From: Novosphingobium chloroacetimidivorans | Lineage (GTDB): Bacteria; Pseudomonadota; Alphaproteobacteria; Sphingomonadales; Sphingomonadaceae | NCBI RefSeq assembly: GCF_014204535.1 | Contig: NZ_JACHLR010000001.1 | Location: 310,001-374,000, forward strand | DNA: 64,000 nucleotides | Direction of reading: 5' to 3' | In this document: in pieces, positions 35,316 through 45,043 of the stretch | Position numbering within the stretch: the stretch's first letter is position 1 | Layout: each line of letters begins with the position of its first letter | Notes under the pieces: model-generated | What the model was told of the DNA's origin: nothing | The model's database searches: none | The model's input: the letters and a program-made list of their open reading frames with translations, nothing else | Made by a program: the position numbers and the translations under genes

Positions 35316-36779
35316 ATGGCAAGCGGCAGCGTAACGCAGGCCACGCCAGGCGGCAACGCCGGCTCCAGGCCAGTCGTCACGCGCTTCGCCCCCTCGCCTA
35401 CCGGCTACCTCCACATCGGCGGCGCGCGCACGGCATTGTTCAACTGGCTTTATGCGCGACGCCATGGTGGCAAGTACCTGCTGCGCATCGAGGACACCGA
35501 TCGCGCACGGTCGACTGAGCCGGCCATCGACGCCATCTTCGACGGACTGAGCTGGCTTGGCCTTGATGGCGACGAGCCTGCGACGTTTCAGTTCGCCCGC
35601 TCGGACCGCCATGCGGAGGTGGCCCACAAGCTCATCACGGCCGGTCATGCCTATCGCTGCTACATGACGCAGGACGAGCTCGCCGCCCATCGGGCCAAGG
35701 CGCAGGAGGAGCGGCGCCCATTCCGATTGCTCAGCCCCTGGCGCGATGCCGATCCCGCGAACTATCCCGATGCTCCTTACGTCGTGCGCATCAAGGCGCC
35801 GCGCGACGGTGAGACGGTGATCGACGATCTGGTCCAAGGCCAGGTAACGGTGCGCAACGAAGAGATCGACGACTTCGTCCTGCTGCGTTCCGACGGAACG
35901 CCCACGTACATGCTGGCGGTGGTGGTCGACGATCACGACATGGGCGTCACGCATGTGATTCGCGGGGACGACCATCTCAACAATGCGTTCCGGCAACTTG
36001 CCATCATCCATGCAATGGGCGCGATCGAGGGTTGGGAGCGCCCGATTTACGGTCACGTACCGCTGATCCATGGTTCGGACGGCGCGAAGCTGTCCAAGCG
36101 TCACGGTGCCATTGGTGTCGACAGCTACCGCGACGATCTCGGCATCCTGCCCGAGGCGCTGTTCAATTACCTGCTTCGGCTGGGCTGGGGCCATGGCGAC
36201 GACGAGATCATCGCGCGCGAACAGGCGGTCGAATGGTTCGACATGACCGACGTCGGCAAGTCACCGTCGCGGTTCGATCTGGCCAAGCTCCAGAACCTCA
36301 ACGGGCACTACATGCGCGTGGCTGACGATGACCGCCTCGCCGCTCTGGTCGGCGAGCGCTTGGGCGCTAGCGCCGATCGGGCACTGCTGGCGCGCGCGAT
36401 GCCAGTCCTGAAGGTTCGCGCCAAGGACCTCAACGAACTCGTTGACGGCGCCGCGTTTTTGTTTGCCAAGCGCCCGCTGGTCTTCAGCGAGAAGGCGGCC
36501 TCCTTGCTCACCGATGAAGCACGTGAGCGTCTTGCCACCATCCATGACCGCCTCGCTGCCGAGGCGGACTGGTCGGCCGAGCCGCTGGAAGCGGTTCTCA
36601 AGGCTTTGGCCGAGGAGCAGGGGCTCGGCCTCGGCAAGCTGGCGCAGCCCCTGCGGGCAGCGCTGACGGGCCAGACGACCTCGCCAGGAATTTTCGACGT
36701 TTTGGTTCTGCTCGGTCGGGACGAGAGCCTTGCGCGGATCGCCGCGCAGGCTACCGCTTCGGCAGGGTCGCAAGTCTAA
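35316..36779 (+). CDS. gltX: Glutamyl-tRNA synthetase (487 aa)
   Basis: Class I synthetase with [17 protein letters not shown] (HIGH-type) and KLSKRHGA (KMSKS-type) motifs and the family's [10 protein letters not shown] block. ATG at 35316 follows AGGAAGGA; an in-frame GTG directly precedes it. Followed by gltA after 14 bases, so probably cotranscribed. Confidence 0.95.
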   Translation: MASGSVTQATPGGNAGSRPVVTRFAPSPTGYLHIGGARTALFNWLYARRHGGKYLLRIEDTDRARSTEPAIDAIFDGLSWLGLDGDEPATFQFARSDRHAEVAHKLITAGHAYRCYMTQDELAAHRAKAQEERRPFRLLSPWRDADPANYPDAPYVVRIKAPRDGETVIDDLVQGQVTVRNEEIDDFVLLRSDGTPTYMLAVVVDDHDMGVTHVIRGDDHLNNAFRQLAIIHAMGAIEGWERPIYGHVPLIHGSDGAKLSKRHGAIGVDSYRDDLGILPEALFNYLLRLGWGHGDDEIIAREQAVEWFDMTDVGKSPSRFDLAKLQNLNGHYMRVADDDRLAALVGERLGASADRALLARAMPVLKVRAKDLNELVDGAAFLFAKRPLVFSEKAASLLTDEARERLATIHDRLAAEADWSAEPLEAVLKALAEEQGLGLGKLAQPLRAALTGQTTSPGIFDVLVLLGRDESLARIAAQATASAGSQV

Positions 36780-36793
36780 GGGAGTATAGACAC

Positions 36794-38077
36794 TTGGCTA
36801 ACCAGGCAAAACTCACCACTGCCGGCAAGGATTTCGAGTACCCGATCCTGCAGGGCAGCGTCGGTCCCGACGTGATCGACATCCGCAAGCTCTACGCGCA
36901 GACGGGCCAGTTCACCTTCGATCCGGGCTTCACCTCGACGGCCGCCTGCGAATCCGCGCTGACCTACATTGATGGCGACGAGGGCGTCCTGCTCCACCGC
37001 GGCTATCCGATCGGCCAGTTGGCCGAGCAATCCAGCTTCATGGAAGTGTGCTACCTCCTGCTGAACGGCGAGCTACCCAGCGGCGGCGAGCTGGACGAAT
37101 TCTCAAGCACCATCACGCGCCACACCATGCTGCACGAGCAGCTCGCGACCTTCTATCGTGGCTTCCGCCGTGATGCGCACCCGATGGCGATCATGTGCGG
37201 CGTCGTCGGCGCGCTCTCGGCGTTCTACCATGACAGTACCGACATCGCCGATCCCGAGCACCGCAAGATCAGCTCGCATCGCCTGATCGCCAAGATGCCG
37301 ACGATCGCGGCAATGGCGTACAAGTACTCGGTGGGTCAGCCGTTCCTCTACCCCGACAACAACCTCAGCTACACCGGCAACTTCCTGCGCATGACCTTCG
37401 GCGTGCCGGCGGAAGAGTACGAGGTGATCCCCGCGGTCGAGAAGGCGATGGACCGCATCTTCATCCTTCACGCCGATCACGAGCAGAACGCCTCGACCTC
37501 GACCGTGCGCCTTGCCGGATCGTCGGGTGCGAACCCGTTCGCTTGCATCGCCGCAGGCATTGCGTGCCTCTGGGGCCCGGCCCATGGTGGCGCCAATGAA
37601 GCGGCGCTCAACATGCTCAAGGAGATCGGCACGCCCGACAAGATCCCGCACTATATCGAGCGGGCGAAGGACAAGAACGACCCGTTCCGCCTGATGGGCT
37701 TCGGCCACCGCGTCTACAAGAACTACGACCCGCGCGCGACCGTGATGCAGTCGACCGTGCGCGAGGTGTTCGAGGCGCTCAAGGTCGACGACCCGCTGTT
37801 CGAGACCGCGCTGCGGCTTGAGGAGCTGGCGCTGAACGATCCGTACTTCATCGAGAAGAAGCTATTCCCGAACGTGGACTTCTACTCAGGCATCATCCTC
37901 TCGGCGATCGGTTTCCCGACGACGATGTTCACCGTGCTCTTCGCACTCGCCCGCACCGTGGGCTGGGTCGCGCAGTGGAACGAGATGATCAGCGATCCCG
38001 GCCAGAAGATCGGTCGTCCTCGGCAGCTCTACACCGGTCCAACGCAGCGCGACTACGTGCCGCTCGACAAGCGCTGA
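36794..38077 (+). CDS. gltA: Citrate synthase, type II (427 aa)
   Basis: First enzyme of the TCA cycle. Contains [24 protein letters not shown] and [13 protein letters not shown] with the catalytic His residues. The start appears to be TTG at 36794 (N terminus [11 protein letters not shown]), with AAGGGAG about 10 bases upstream; no in-frame ATG gives the conserved N terminus. A strong terminator follows. Confidence 0.96.
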   Translation: MANQAKLTTAGKDFEYPILQGSVGPDVIDIRKLYAQTGQFTFDPGFTSTAACESALTYIDGDEGVLLHRGYPIGQLAEQSSFMEVCYLLLNGELPSGGELDEFSSTITRHTMLHEQLATFYRGFRRDAHPMAIMCGVVGALSAFYHDSTDIADPEHRKISSHRLIAKMPTIAAMAYKYSVGQPFLYPDNNLSYTGNFLRMTFGVPAEEYEVIPAVEKAMDRIFILHADHEQNASTSTVRLAGSSGANPFACIAAGIACLWGPAHGGANEAALNMLKEIGTPDKIPHYIERAKDKNDPFRLMGFGHRVYKNYDPRATVMQSTVREVFEALKVDDPLFETALRLEELALNDPYFIEKKLFPNVDFYSGIILSAIGFPTTMFTVLFALARTVGWVAQWNEMISDPGQKIGRPRQLYTGPTQRDYVPLDKR

Positions 38078-38099
38078 GCCTCGCTGCGACGAACATGAA

Positions 38100-38130
38100 G
38101 GGGCTTCGGTGCGAACCGGAGCCCCTTTTT
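38100..38130 (+). terminator. Rho-independent terminator of gltA
   Basis: GGGGCTTCGG (38100-38109) pairs with CCGGAGCCCC (38116-38125) followed by TTTTT. It also lies just past the end of the convergent TPR-like gene. Confidence 0.85.
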
Positions 38131-38814
38131 CTATGCGCTGATGCGCCCGAACGGCATGAGCAGCTTGGCAAGGCTTGCTGCCGCCATGCCGTCGCCCTTG
38201 CGCAGCTGGACCAGCAAAGTCGCCGCCTGCCGCTGCATCAGGCGGTCGAACGGATTGTTCGCAGAGGCAACAACCGCGGTTTCGGCAAGGCGGCGCGCAC
38301 CGGCGACGTCACTCGGATCGATCTGAATTCGCTGCAGACTGGCCAGCGCCGGCACGGCAGCATGAGTGCCGCCAAGCGCTATGGCGCGGTTGAGCGCCGC
38401 ATTGCCGGCAGCCAACCGCGCGCCAAGCACCGTACGCGCCATGAAGGGGCCAAGTTCGATCACGGCAGCAAGGTGCCATCCCGCGAGCGCCAGGTGGGTT
38501 TCAGGATTGCGCGGATCGGCGACGACCAGGGCCTCGAACTCGCGCCGCGCAGCGATGACGTCCGCACGGCTGCGCGTAAGCTTGCCGCGGTAGCTGATCG
38601 CCAGCGCGCGCTGCAGGCGGGCGTTCTCGTCGCGCGGATCACGCTTGAGCGCCGCATCGGCCGAGGCGAGCGCCTGGCCGATCCGGGCAAGGGCGGCACC
38701 CTTGTCGCGCGCGCCGAAGGCGGCATTCACCAGGATATCTCGCGCATTCTCCGCGTGGACCGGGGTGCAGACAACTGCGGAACAAAGGCCCATGATCGCG
38801 GCGACATGCTTCAT
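38131..38814 (-). CDS. Periplasmic TPR-like protein of unknown function (227 aa)
   Basis: Signal peptide (MKHVAAIMGLCSAVVCTPVHAEN, cleavage after HAE or VHA) then helical repeats (DAALKRDPRDENARLQRALA; ADPRNPETHLALAGWH) of TPR character. ATG 38814 has GGAGAAGG upstream. Role unknown; possibly a periplasmic scaffold. Conserved-looking but not assigned to a named family. Confidence 0.65.
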   Translation of the reverse strand: MKHVAAIMGLCSAVVCTPVHAENARDILVNAAFGARDKGAALARIGQALASADAALKRDPRDENARLQRALAISYRGKLTRSRADVIAARREFEALVVADPRNPETHLALAGWHLAAVIELGPFMARTVLGARLAAGNAALNRAIALGGTHAAVPALASLQRIQIDPSDVAGARRLAETAVVASANNPFDRLMQRQAATLLVQLRKGDGMAAASLAKLLMPFGRISA

Positions 38815-39051
38815 CTTGGCCTTCTCCCCGCATCTGCAGCTGCGGTATGCTAAGCCACTGCAGAACCGAAGCAATACCGAAACGCGCGTCGTCGCATGAC
38901 GATCTTGCACCATCGAGCGGCCGCATGCCGCCGTGATCGGCTCTCTTAGGAGGATCTTAAGTATCCCTTATCAAGATTGAGGCACATACATTGCGTAAGT
39001 GAACATCTTGGGCGCATCAACGGAGCGCCAGGCTTTGCTTGGCGATGAGGC

Positions 39052-40413
39052 ATGCTGATCGGCGCACTTCCGCACGCTGTTCCGGTCCAGGAACAGATGC
39101 AACGACAATTGCGTACGGCATGCGTGCGCATGCTGCCCCTCGCCGCTGCGTTCTGCACGGCGTGGGTGGCCGTATTCCTGCTCCTTTCCCAACCTGGCCT
39201 GGCTGTGCTGCTTGCCTTCGCGGCTCTGGTACTGAGTGGCTGTTGGATTGTCGCCACGCGCATCTGCCTCTCGACCGGCCTCGTGCTTGCGCAAGCGCTA
39301 TGCTCGGCGATCACCACGGTGTTCTGCCTCTCGGTCGACCTGCCGAGCCAAGCCGTGCCGCGCACGACCCATGGTTACTTTCTCGTCGTCGCGTTGGTGG
39401 GCTACATGGATTATCGGCGCGAGCCCCGCTTTACGGCCGTTGCAATGATCCTGGCCGCGATCTGCGGCTTCGTCGCGTTCTCGAGCTTGCCGCTGCAATT
39501 CGGCTTCGCACGGCCCCCTTCCGAGCCGATCCAGATGGTGATCGCGTACATCAACCCGCTTGCGACCGTGTTGCTTTTGGCCGCGTGCCTGTTCTTCGTG
39601 CAGCGCCACGCGGCAACGAACAGGAGGGTGGCGCGCGACCTCGCCCACGCTGTCGCAAGAGGCGAGCTGGAGTTGCGGCTTAGCCCTCAGGTCGATCGTT
39701 CACGCAGGATAATCGGAGCCGAGGCGGTGCTCGTCTGGAACCGGTCGGAGGGACCGCTCGACGCGGACGTTGTCTCGCTCGTGGCAAGAGAAGCCGGTCT
39801 TGTCGGAAAGATCGAAGCCTGGATGCTGTCCGAAGCCGTGCTCACGCTCTCGCGCTGGCAGCTGCGTTCGCACACGTACGATCTGGTCCTCACGGTCGGT
39901 CTCAGCGTCGAGAACTTGTGCGCACCTGGTGTCGTGGCCGAGCTGTCCGACACCCTGCGCAAGCATGGCGTGCATGGGCGGTACCTGAGAGTCGATCTGG
40001 ACGGGCGCGATGTGAGCGCCGGCCTGGCTCCCATCCAGCCGCCGCTGGAACAGCTGCGTGCGCTGGGCGTGTCCGCAAGCTTGAAATTCAGTGCGCGGGA
40101 TAGCTCCCTGGCAGATCTGGAGCGCCTGCCCCTGCAGCACATCGATCTGGATGCCGAGCTCAGCCGCGACGCGTGCGAGCGCACGAGATCGGCCACTCTG
40201 GCGCGCAATATCGTGCAGTTAGCTCAGGCGCTGGATCTGCAAGTCTTGGCCCGAGGCATCGATTGCGAGGCGCAGTTCGACTTCATGCGCGGATGCGGCT
40301 GCGATACCTTCCAGGGGCAGCTATTCGGCGAACCGATGTCGCCGCAGTCCTTCGACACACACGTTCACGCACGGGTGGACGAGTTGACCTGGATCGAAGA
40401 ATCGGCCCACTGA
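39052..40413 (+). CDS. Membrane protein with degenerate EAL-like domain (453 aa)
   Basis: Five or six transmembrane segments occupy residues about 27-185. A C-terminal EAL-type domain (about 200-445) keeps the overall pattern (SLADLERLPLQHIDLDAEL; GCDTFQGQLFGEPM), but the signature EAL-x-R is EAVLV (224-228), the DDFG metal motif is KFSA, and the later E is lost in ARGID. It should therefore be unable to hydrolyse cyclic di-GMP and may be a c-di-GMP receptor or have another role. No GGDEF domain is visible. It converges with the decarboxylase gene across a shared hairpin. Confidence 0.75.
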   Translation: MLIGALPHAVPVQEQMQRQLRTACVRMLPLAAAFCTAWVAVFLLLSQPGLAVLLAFAALVLSGCWIVATRICLSTGLVLAQALCSAITTVFCLSVDLPSQAVPRTTHGYFLVVALVGYMDYRREPRFTAVAMILAAICGFVAFSSLPLQFGFARPPSEPIQMVIAYINPLATVLLLAACLFFVQRHAATNRRVARDLAHAVARGELELRLSPQVDRSRRIIGAEAVLVWNRSEGPLDADVVSLVAREAGLVGKIEAWMLSEAVLTLSRWQLRSHTYDLVLTVGLSVENLCAPGVVAELSDTLRKHGVHGRYLRVDLDGRDVSAGLAPIQPPLEQLRALGVSASLKFSARDSSLADLERLPLQHIDLDAELSRDACERTRSATLARNIVQLAQALDLQVLARGIDCEAQFDFMRGCGCDTFQGQLFGEPMSPQSFDTHVHARVDELTWIEESAH

Positions 40414-40428
40414 ACGGCTGCGTCCGCA

Positions 40429-40469
40429 TGGTGGAACCTTCCGAGACGCCCGCCTCGGAAGGTTCACCA
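40429..40469. terminator. Bidirectional terminator hairpin
   Basis: TGGTGGAACCTTCCGAG (40429-40445) and CTCGGAAGGTTCACCA (40454-40469) form a 15-16 bp stem with one mismatch and an 8-base loop between two convergent genes. T tracts are absent, so termination strength is uncertain. Confidence 0.55.
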
Positions 40470-40471
40470 CA

Positions 40472-41677
40472 TCAACGCAGCGACACGACGTTGTCCGACA
40501 CCCGTGGGTCCTTGCGCTCGCCCGTGTAGAGACTGGCCATCGGCTCGTCGGTCACGATCACGCTCTCGCCTTGACCAAAGCCGTTGAACGCCGTGCGCAT
40601 CGCCGCACCGTAGGCGCCAAGCATGCCGATCTCGATGAAATCGCCCGCCTTGATGTCTGCCGGCAGCTGGAAGGGGCCCTCCATGTAGTCGGCATCATCG
40701 CAGGTGGGGCCGTAGAACGCGAAGTCCTCCAGCACCTCGGAACGCGCATCGTTGAGGATCCTGACCGGGAACCGCCAAGCGACGTGGGCGGCATCGTAGA
40801 GGGCACCATAGGCGCCATCGTTGATGTAGAGCTCCTTGCCGCGACGCTTCTCGACCTTCACGATCAGCGAGTTGTACTCGGCGCACAGCGCACGGCCGGG
40901 CTCGCACCACAGCTCGGCGTTGTAGGCGATCGGCAGCGCCTCGAAATGGCGATGGATGATCGCGAAGTAATCCTCCAGCGGCGGCGGCTCCATGCCCGGG
41001 TAGACCGAGGGGAAGCCTCCGCCCACATCGATCATGTCGATGACGACGCCCGCGTCGGCGATCGCTGCACGCACGCGCTCGAGCGCCTGGACATAGGCAA
41101 ACGGGGTCATCGCCTGGCTGCCGACGTGGAAGCACACGCCCAGCCAGTCTGCCACTTGCCGGGTCTCCTGCAGCAGCGGACCGGCATCGGCGAGGTCGAT
41201 GCCGAACTTCGAGGCGAGGCTCAGCTCCGAGTATTCGGACGAGACGCGCAGACGCACGCAGAGGCGCAAGTCCGCAGCCGGGTTGCCGGCCTCATCGGCC
41301 GTGGCGGCTACGATCTTTTCGAGCTCTTCGCGCGTGTCGAGGCTGAAGGTGCGCACGCCGTGGACGAAGTAGGCTTCGCGGATCGCGCTGGCCGTCTTCA
41401 CCGGATGCATGAAGCACAGCGTCGCGTTCGGCAGGACACCGCGTACCAGGCGAACCTCGGCAATCGACGCGACATCGTAGTGCGTGATCCCGCCGGCCCA
41501 CAGGATCGGCAGCAGGTCGGGCGACGGGTTCGCCTTCACCGCATAAAGCGACTTGCCCGGGAACTTCGTAGCGAAGAAACGGGCAGCCCGCTCCGCGGCA
41601 TGCGGACGGTTGAGGATAACGGGTTCGTCGGGCGAAAGGGCGCGCGCTACAGCCGATGCGTCAAGATGATGGTGCAA
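40472..41677 (-). CDS. PLP-dependent ornithine/lysine decarboxylase, fold III (401 aa)
   Basis: PLP lysine Lys48 in YAVKANPSP, the Gly-rich IDVGGGFPS, EPGRALCAE and the catalytic GPTCDDADYMEG block identify a eukaryotic-type ornithine/diaminopimelate-like decarboxylase. It should make putrescine or cadaverine, feeding the carboxyspermidine genes just upstream. The only in-frame start near the conserved N terminus is TTG at 41677, without a good ribosome-binding site. Ornithine versus lysine preference cannot be decided here. Confidence 0.88.
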   Translation of the reverse strand: MHHHLDASAVARALSPDEPVILNRPHAAERAARFFATKFPGKSLYAVKANPSPDLLPILWAGGITHYDVASIAEVRLVRGVLPNATLCFMHPVKTASAIREAYFVHGVRTFSLDTREELEKIVAATADEAGNPAADLRLCVRLRVSSEYSELSLASKFGIDLADAGPLLQETRQVADWLGVCFHVGSQAMTPFAYVQALERVRAAIADAGVVIDMIDVGGGFPSVYPGMEPPPLEDYFAIIHRHFEALPIAYNAELWCEPGRALCAEYNSLIVKVEKRRGKELYINDGAYGALYDAAHVAWRFPVRILNDARSEVLEDFAFYGPTCDDADYMEGPFQLPADIKAGDFIEIGMLGAYGAAMRTAFNGFGQGESVIVTDEPMASLYTGERKDPRVSDNVVSLR

Positions 41678-42079
41678 CTCAAGGGACCCCCAAACGGATG
41701 TGTTAGCGAAAAGCTGCCTTGCGGTTTGGAAGTCCCCATGGGGCAGCGGAGGGCGGATATAGGGGGGTAGACCTGAATCGCAAGTGAAAAACTTGGCGCG
41801 TCATAAAAGCTTCACAATGCGCGGTCTGAGGCCGCCGAGGTGGCAGATAAATGACGGGAAAACGATCGTCTGCCATGCTTCTCTCCGCGCGCACGTTTTC
41901 TCAAATGCGGCGAGTGGACAAACGGATGCATGGCCGTTCTGGTTGCTTGGTGGGACCTCGATCAAAGCCGGATCGAGTTGGGCTTGAGCCGGATAGAGCC
42001 CGTAATCCGAAGCGTGGGCCAGGACCTGTTTTACCAGATCGCAAGCTCCTGACATGGCAACGCCAAGCCGGCGACGCCG
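41678..42079. other. 402-base intergenic stretch upstream of the decarboxylase
   Basis: No convincing gene. It holds a candidate minus-strand promoter (41756-41783) and a 10-base palindrome CCCCATGGGG (41734-41743) in the predicted leader. A minus-strand frame (41801-42055, 84 codons) has atypical codon use and no ribosome-binding site. No known polyamine-responsive RNA element was recognised. Confidence 0.5.
41756..41783 (-). promoter_or_regulatory. Candidate sigma-70 promoter of the decarboxylase gene
   Basis: On the minus strand TTGCGA (41783-41778) and TATATC (41761-41756) are 16 bases apart, giving a start near 41749 and a leader of about 70 bases before the TTG start. Confidence 0.45.
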
Positions 42080-43282
42080 TCAGCTCAAGCGGTCGCGGAA
42101 ATCCTCGTAGTCGAAGCGTCGCTTGCACTCGAGCGCGTCGCTTTCCGAATCCCATAGCCAGATCGAAGGCAGCGGCACGCCATTGAAGGTCGTGGTCTTC
42201 ACCATCGAGTAATGGGCCTGGTCTAGAAAGGCGAACCGTGCCCCCGGCTCGGCGGTGACCGGCAAGGCATAGTCGCCGATGACGTCGCCTGCCAGGCACG
42301 ACGGGCCACCGAGGCGCACGCGCTCGCCACCGTCGGCGCCGCCGAGTTCATCGTCTGGCGAGGCGCCCTCGCCCAGCATGGCAGGACGGTACGGTGCCTC
42401 GATCACGTCGGGCATATGGCACGTTGCCGAGATGTCGGTGATCGCGACGGGCATGCCGTTCCAGCCGGTGTCGAGCACCGTGCCGACCAGGATACCGGCA
42501 TCGAGCGCGATCGCCTCGCCCGGCTCGATGTAGACCTGCGCGCCGGTGTCCTCGGCAATGTCGGCGAGAAACTCGATCAGTTCCTCGCGCTGGTAGTCAG
42601 CCCGAGTGATGTGGTGGCCACCCCCCAAGTTGATCCACTTGAACTGGCCGAAATAAGGCTCGAGAAAGTCGAAGACCTTGTCCCAGGTACGCGCCAGCGG
42701 CTCGAAATCCTGCTCGCACAGCGTATGCATGTGGATGCCATCGACCAGATCCATGTGCTCTTCGGTCAACTGGTCGATGGGAAATCCCAGGCGCGAATGC
42801 GGTGCGCACGGATCATAGCGCGGCACCTCACCTTCGGCATGCAGGGGATTGATTCGCAAGCCGATGTCGAAGTCCTCACCCGCCGCACGCGCATGCTCGA
42901 TGATGGGCCACAGCCGTTCGATCTGGCCCGGCGAGTTGAAGATCACGTGATCGGACAAACGCAGGATCTCGGGCAGGTCCTCGGGCTTGTAGGCCGCGCA
43001 GTAAGTCGTGATCTCACCGTCGTAGAACTCGGACGCGAGCCGCGCTTCCCACAAGCCCGAGGTGCAGACGCCATCCAGGTACTCGCCCACGATCGGTGCG
43101 GTCGACCACATCGAGAAGGCCTTTAGCGCGGCGAGCACCTTGGCACCCGAGCGCTCACCTACGTCCTGCAACACGCGCAAGTTGGCGCGCAACCTGGCAG
43201 CGTCCACGACGAAGGCCGGGCTGTCGACCCGGGAGAGGTCGAACTGCGCAAAGGCGCCAGGATCGCCGGCTCTGGTTTCCAT
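42080..43282 (-). CDS. nspC: Carboxynorspermidine/carboxyspermidine decarboxylase (400 aa)
   Basis: Fold III PLP enzyme with Lys54 in LAALKAFSMW, CTSGLWEARLASE, NPLHAEGEVPRYDPCAPHSRLG, LGGGHHITR and a C-terminal FNGVPLPSIWLWD, the NspC pattern. It removes CO2 from carboxy(nor)spermidine to give (nor)spermidine. ATG 43282 has CAGGGAT upstream; a TTG 11 codons earlier is less likely. Third gene of an operon after the synthase and a lipoprotein. Confidence 0.9.
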   Translation of the reverse strand: METRAGDPGAFAQFDLSRVDSPAFVVDAARLRANLRVLQDVGERSGAKVLAALKAFSMWSTAPIVGEYLDGVCTSGLWEARLASEFYDGEITTYCAAYKPEDLPEILRLSDHVIFNSPGQIERLWPIIEHARAAGEDFDIGLRINPLHAEGEVPRYDPCAPHSRLGFPIDQLTEEHMDLVDGIHMHTLCEQDFEPLARTWDKVFDFLEPYFGQFKWINLGGGHHITRADYQREELIEFLADIAEDTGAQVYIEPGEAIALDAGILVGTVLDTGWNGMPVAITDISATCHMPDVIEAPYRPAMLGEGASPDDELGGADGGERVRLGGPSCLAGDVIGDYALPVTAEPGARFAFLDQAHYSMVKTTTFNGVPLPSIWLWDSESDALECKRRFDYEDFRDRLS

Positions 43283-43333
43283 CTCAGTATCCCTGACCGA
43301 AGGCTGCGGGCTCAATAGCGGTTCACGAGAGCG

Positions 43334-43702
43334 TCAATCGACGCAGATCGTGTTCACGGCCTTTCCGGACTTGATCTCGGAATAGCAGCCGAACAGGCGA
43401 TCGTCCGCCTGGCATTGTCCGGCCGTCGCGTCCGTCGCGTTGCCGGTGCTCACGCACTTGCCCTGGCACTGCGAGGTGTCTGTGCACGCCTTGCCCGCAT
43501 CGGCGAAGGGGCGGACGCAAGCTTCCGCCTGCAGCCGCCCGCGTCGCTCCACGCGACCGCCGGCAGAGGTGCAAGCCGCGCGATCGGTCGCACTCAGCTC
43601 ACGGGGAAAGAACTGCCCGCCTGCGTCGGGAGCCGGAGCTTGCGTCGGCGTGCAACCCGTCAGGATGAGGCCGCCGAGCGCGGCCATGATCAACCTGTGC
43701 AT
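43334..43702 (-). CDS. Cysteine-rich lipoprotein in the polyamine operon (122 aa)
   Basis: Lipoprotein signal with lipobox LTGC (Cys17). The mature part is short, with a Pro/Ala linker and at least seven further Cys (CTSAG, ACV, CTDTSQCQGKC, QCQADD, GCYS, ICVD), likely forming disulfides in the periplasm. Its ATG overlaps the stop of the synthase gene (ATGA), and nspC starts about 50 bases after its end, so the three are cotranscribed. Function unknown. Confidence 0.7.
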   Translation of the reverse strand: MHRLIMAALGGLILTGCTPTQAPAPDAGGQFFPRELSATDRAACTSAGGRVERRGRLQAEACVRPFADAGKACTDTSQCQGKCVSTGNATDATAGQCQADDRLFGCYSEIKSGKAVNTICVD

Positions 43703-44913
43703 CAGAACGACAGCGGGCCGTCGAGTTCCTCGACCGTCCACGGCAATCCTTGCGTGTTCAGCATGTCCATGAAGGGATCGGGGTCAAGCTGCTCCATGTT
43801 GAACACGCCCTCTCCCGACCACTTTCCGGTCAGCAGCATGGCCGCGCCGATCATGGCCGGCACGCCGGTGGTGTAGCTGACCGCCTGGTTGCCCGTCTCG
43901 GCGTAAGCCTCCTCGTGATCGCAGATATTCTTGATGTAGAACGTCTTCTCGCCCGAACCGTCCAGCGCTTCTCCGGTGGCGATATCGCCAATGTTCGTCT
44001 TGCCCTTGGTGGTCGGGCCAAGCGAGGCGGGTTCGGGCAGCACGGCCTTGAGGAACTGCAGCGGGATGATCTCGACACCGTTGTAGGTGACCGGATCGAT
44101 CCGCGTCATGCCGACGTTCTGCAGCACGGTGAGGTGCTGGATATAGGCATCGCCGAAGGTCATCCAGAAGCGTGCGCGCTCCAGTTCCGGCAGGAACTTG
44201 GCGAGGCTCTCCAGCTCCTCGTGATACATCATGTACATGTTTTTGGGGCCGACGCCCTCGAAGTCGAACTGCTGCTTCACGCCCATCGCCGGCGTTTCGA
44301 CGAACTGGCCGTTCTCCCAGTGCCGCGCGGGTGCGGTCACCTCGCGGATGTTGATTTCCGGGTTGAAATTGGTCGCGAAGGCCTGGCCGTGATCGCCGCC
44401 GTTGCAGTCGAGGATGTCGAGCAGACGGATGGTCTTGAGCTTGTGCTTTTTCAACCACATAGCAAAGACACTTGTTACGCCGGGATCGAAGCCGGAGCCG
44501 AGCAGCGCCATCAGGCCCGCGGCTTTGAACTTGTCCTGATAGGCCCATTGCCAATGGTATTCGAACTTGGCCTGGTCGCGCGGCTCGTAGTTCGCGGTGT
44601 CGAGGTAATTGGCGCCCGCGGCCAGGCACGCGTCCATGATCGCAAGGTCCTGGTAGGGCAGCGCCAGGTTGACGACGAGCTTGGGGCCGATGCTCTCGAT
44701 CAGCTTGGTGGTCGCGGCGACATCGTCGGCATCGATCGCGTAAGTCGCGATGGTGACACCCGTGCGCTCCTTGACCGACCGGGCGATGGCTACGCACTTA
44801 GACACCGTGCGGCTCGCCAGGTGGATGTCGCTGAAGATATCCGGGTTCATCGCCATCTTGTGGACCGCGACCGAGCCGACGCCACCTGCGCCGATCACCA
44901 GAACCTTGCTCAC
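43702..44913 (-). CDS. Carboxynorspermidine/carboxyspermidine synthase, saccharopine dehydrogenase family (403 aa)
   Basis: NAD(P)-binding VLVIGAGGVGSVAVHK at the N terminus, ASRTVSKC, ALPYQDLAIMDACLAAG, GFDPGVTSVFA and CNGGDHGQ match the CASDH/CANSDH branch of the saccharopine dehydrogenase family. It reductively condenses aspartate semialdehyde with putrescine or diaminopropane. GTG at 44913 is the start, with GGAGGAG eight bases upstream. First gene of the polyamine operon. Confidence 0.9.
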   Translation of the reverse strand: MSKVLVIGAGGVGSVAVHKMAMNPDIFSDIHLASRTVSKCVAIARSVKERTGVTIATYAIDADDVAATTKLIESIGPKLVVNLALPYQDLAIMDACLAAGANYLDTANYEPRDQAKFEYHWQWAYQDKFKAAGLMALLGSGFDPGVTSVFAMWLKKHKLKTIRLLDILDCNGGDHGQAFATNFNPEINIREVTAPARHWENGQFVETPAMGVKQQFDFEGVGPKNMYMMYHEELESLAKFLPELERARFWMTFGDAYIQHLTVLQNVGMTRIDPVTYNGVEIIPLQFLKAVLPEPASLGPTTKGKTNIGDIATGEALDGSGEKTFYIKNICDHEEAYAETGNQAVSYTTGVPAMIGAAMLLTGKWSGEGVFNMEQLDPDPFMDMLNTQGLPWTVEELDGPLSF

Positions 44914-45043
44914 TAGCCAGTCTCCTCCAGCGGTCCAAACCCCGCGAAAGGTGCGCATATAGACCTGCCATGTGACAAGACAACAGCACTGGGCGTAGCT
45001 TGCGCGATGGACCTATGACGGCGCCGGCCTTATCGCCGCTCCC

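Noticed and set aside
41801-42055. 84-codon minus-strand frame between nspC and the decarboxylase
   Set aside because: Third-position composition is unlike neighbouring genes, no ribosome-binding site, no motif; kept only as a remark.
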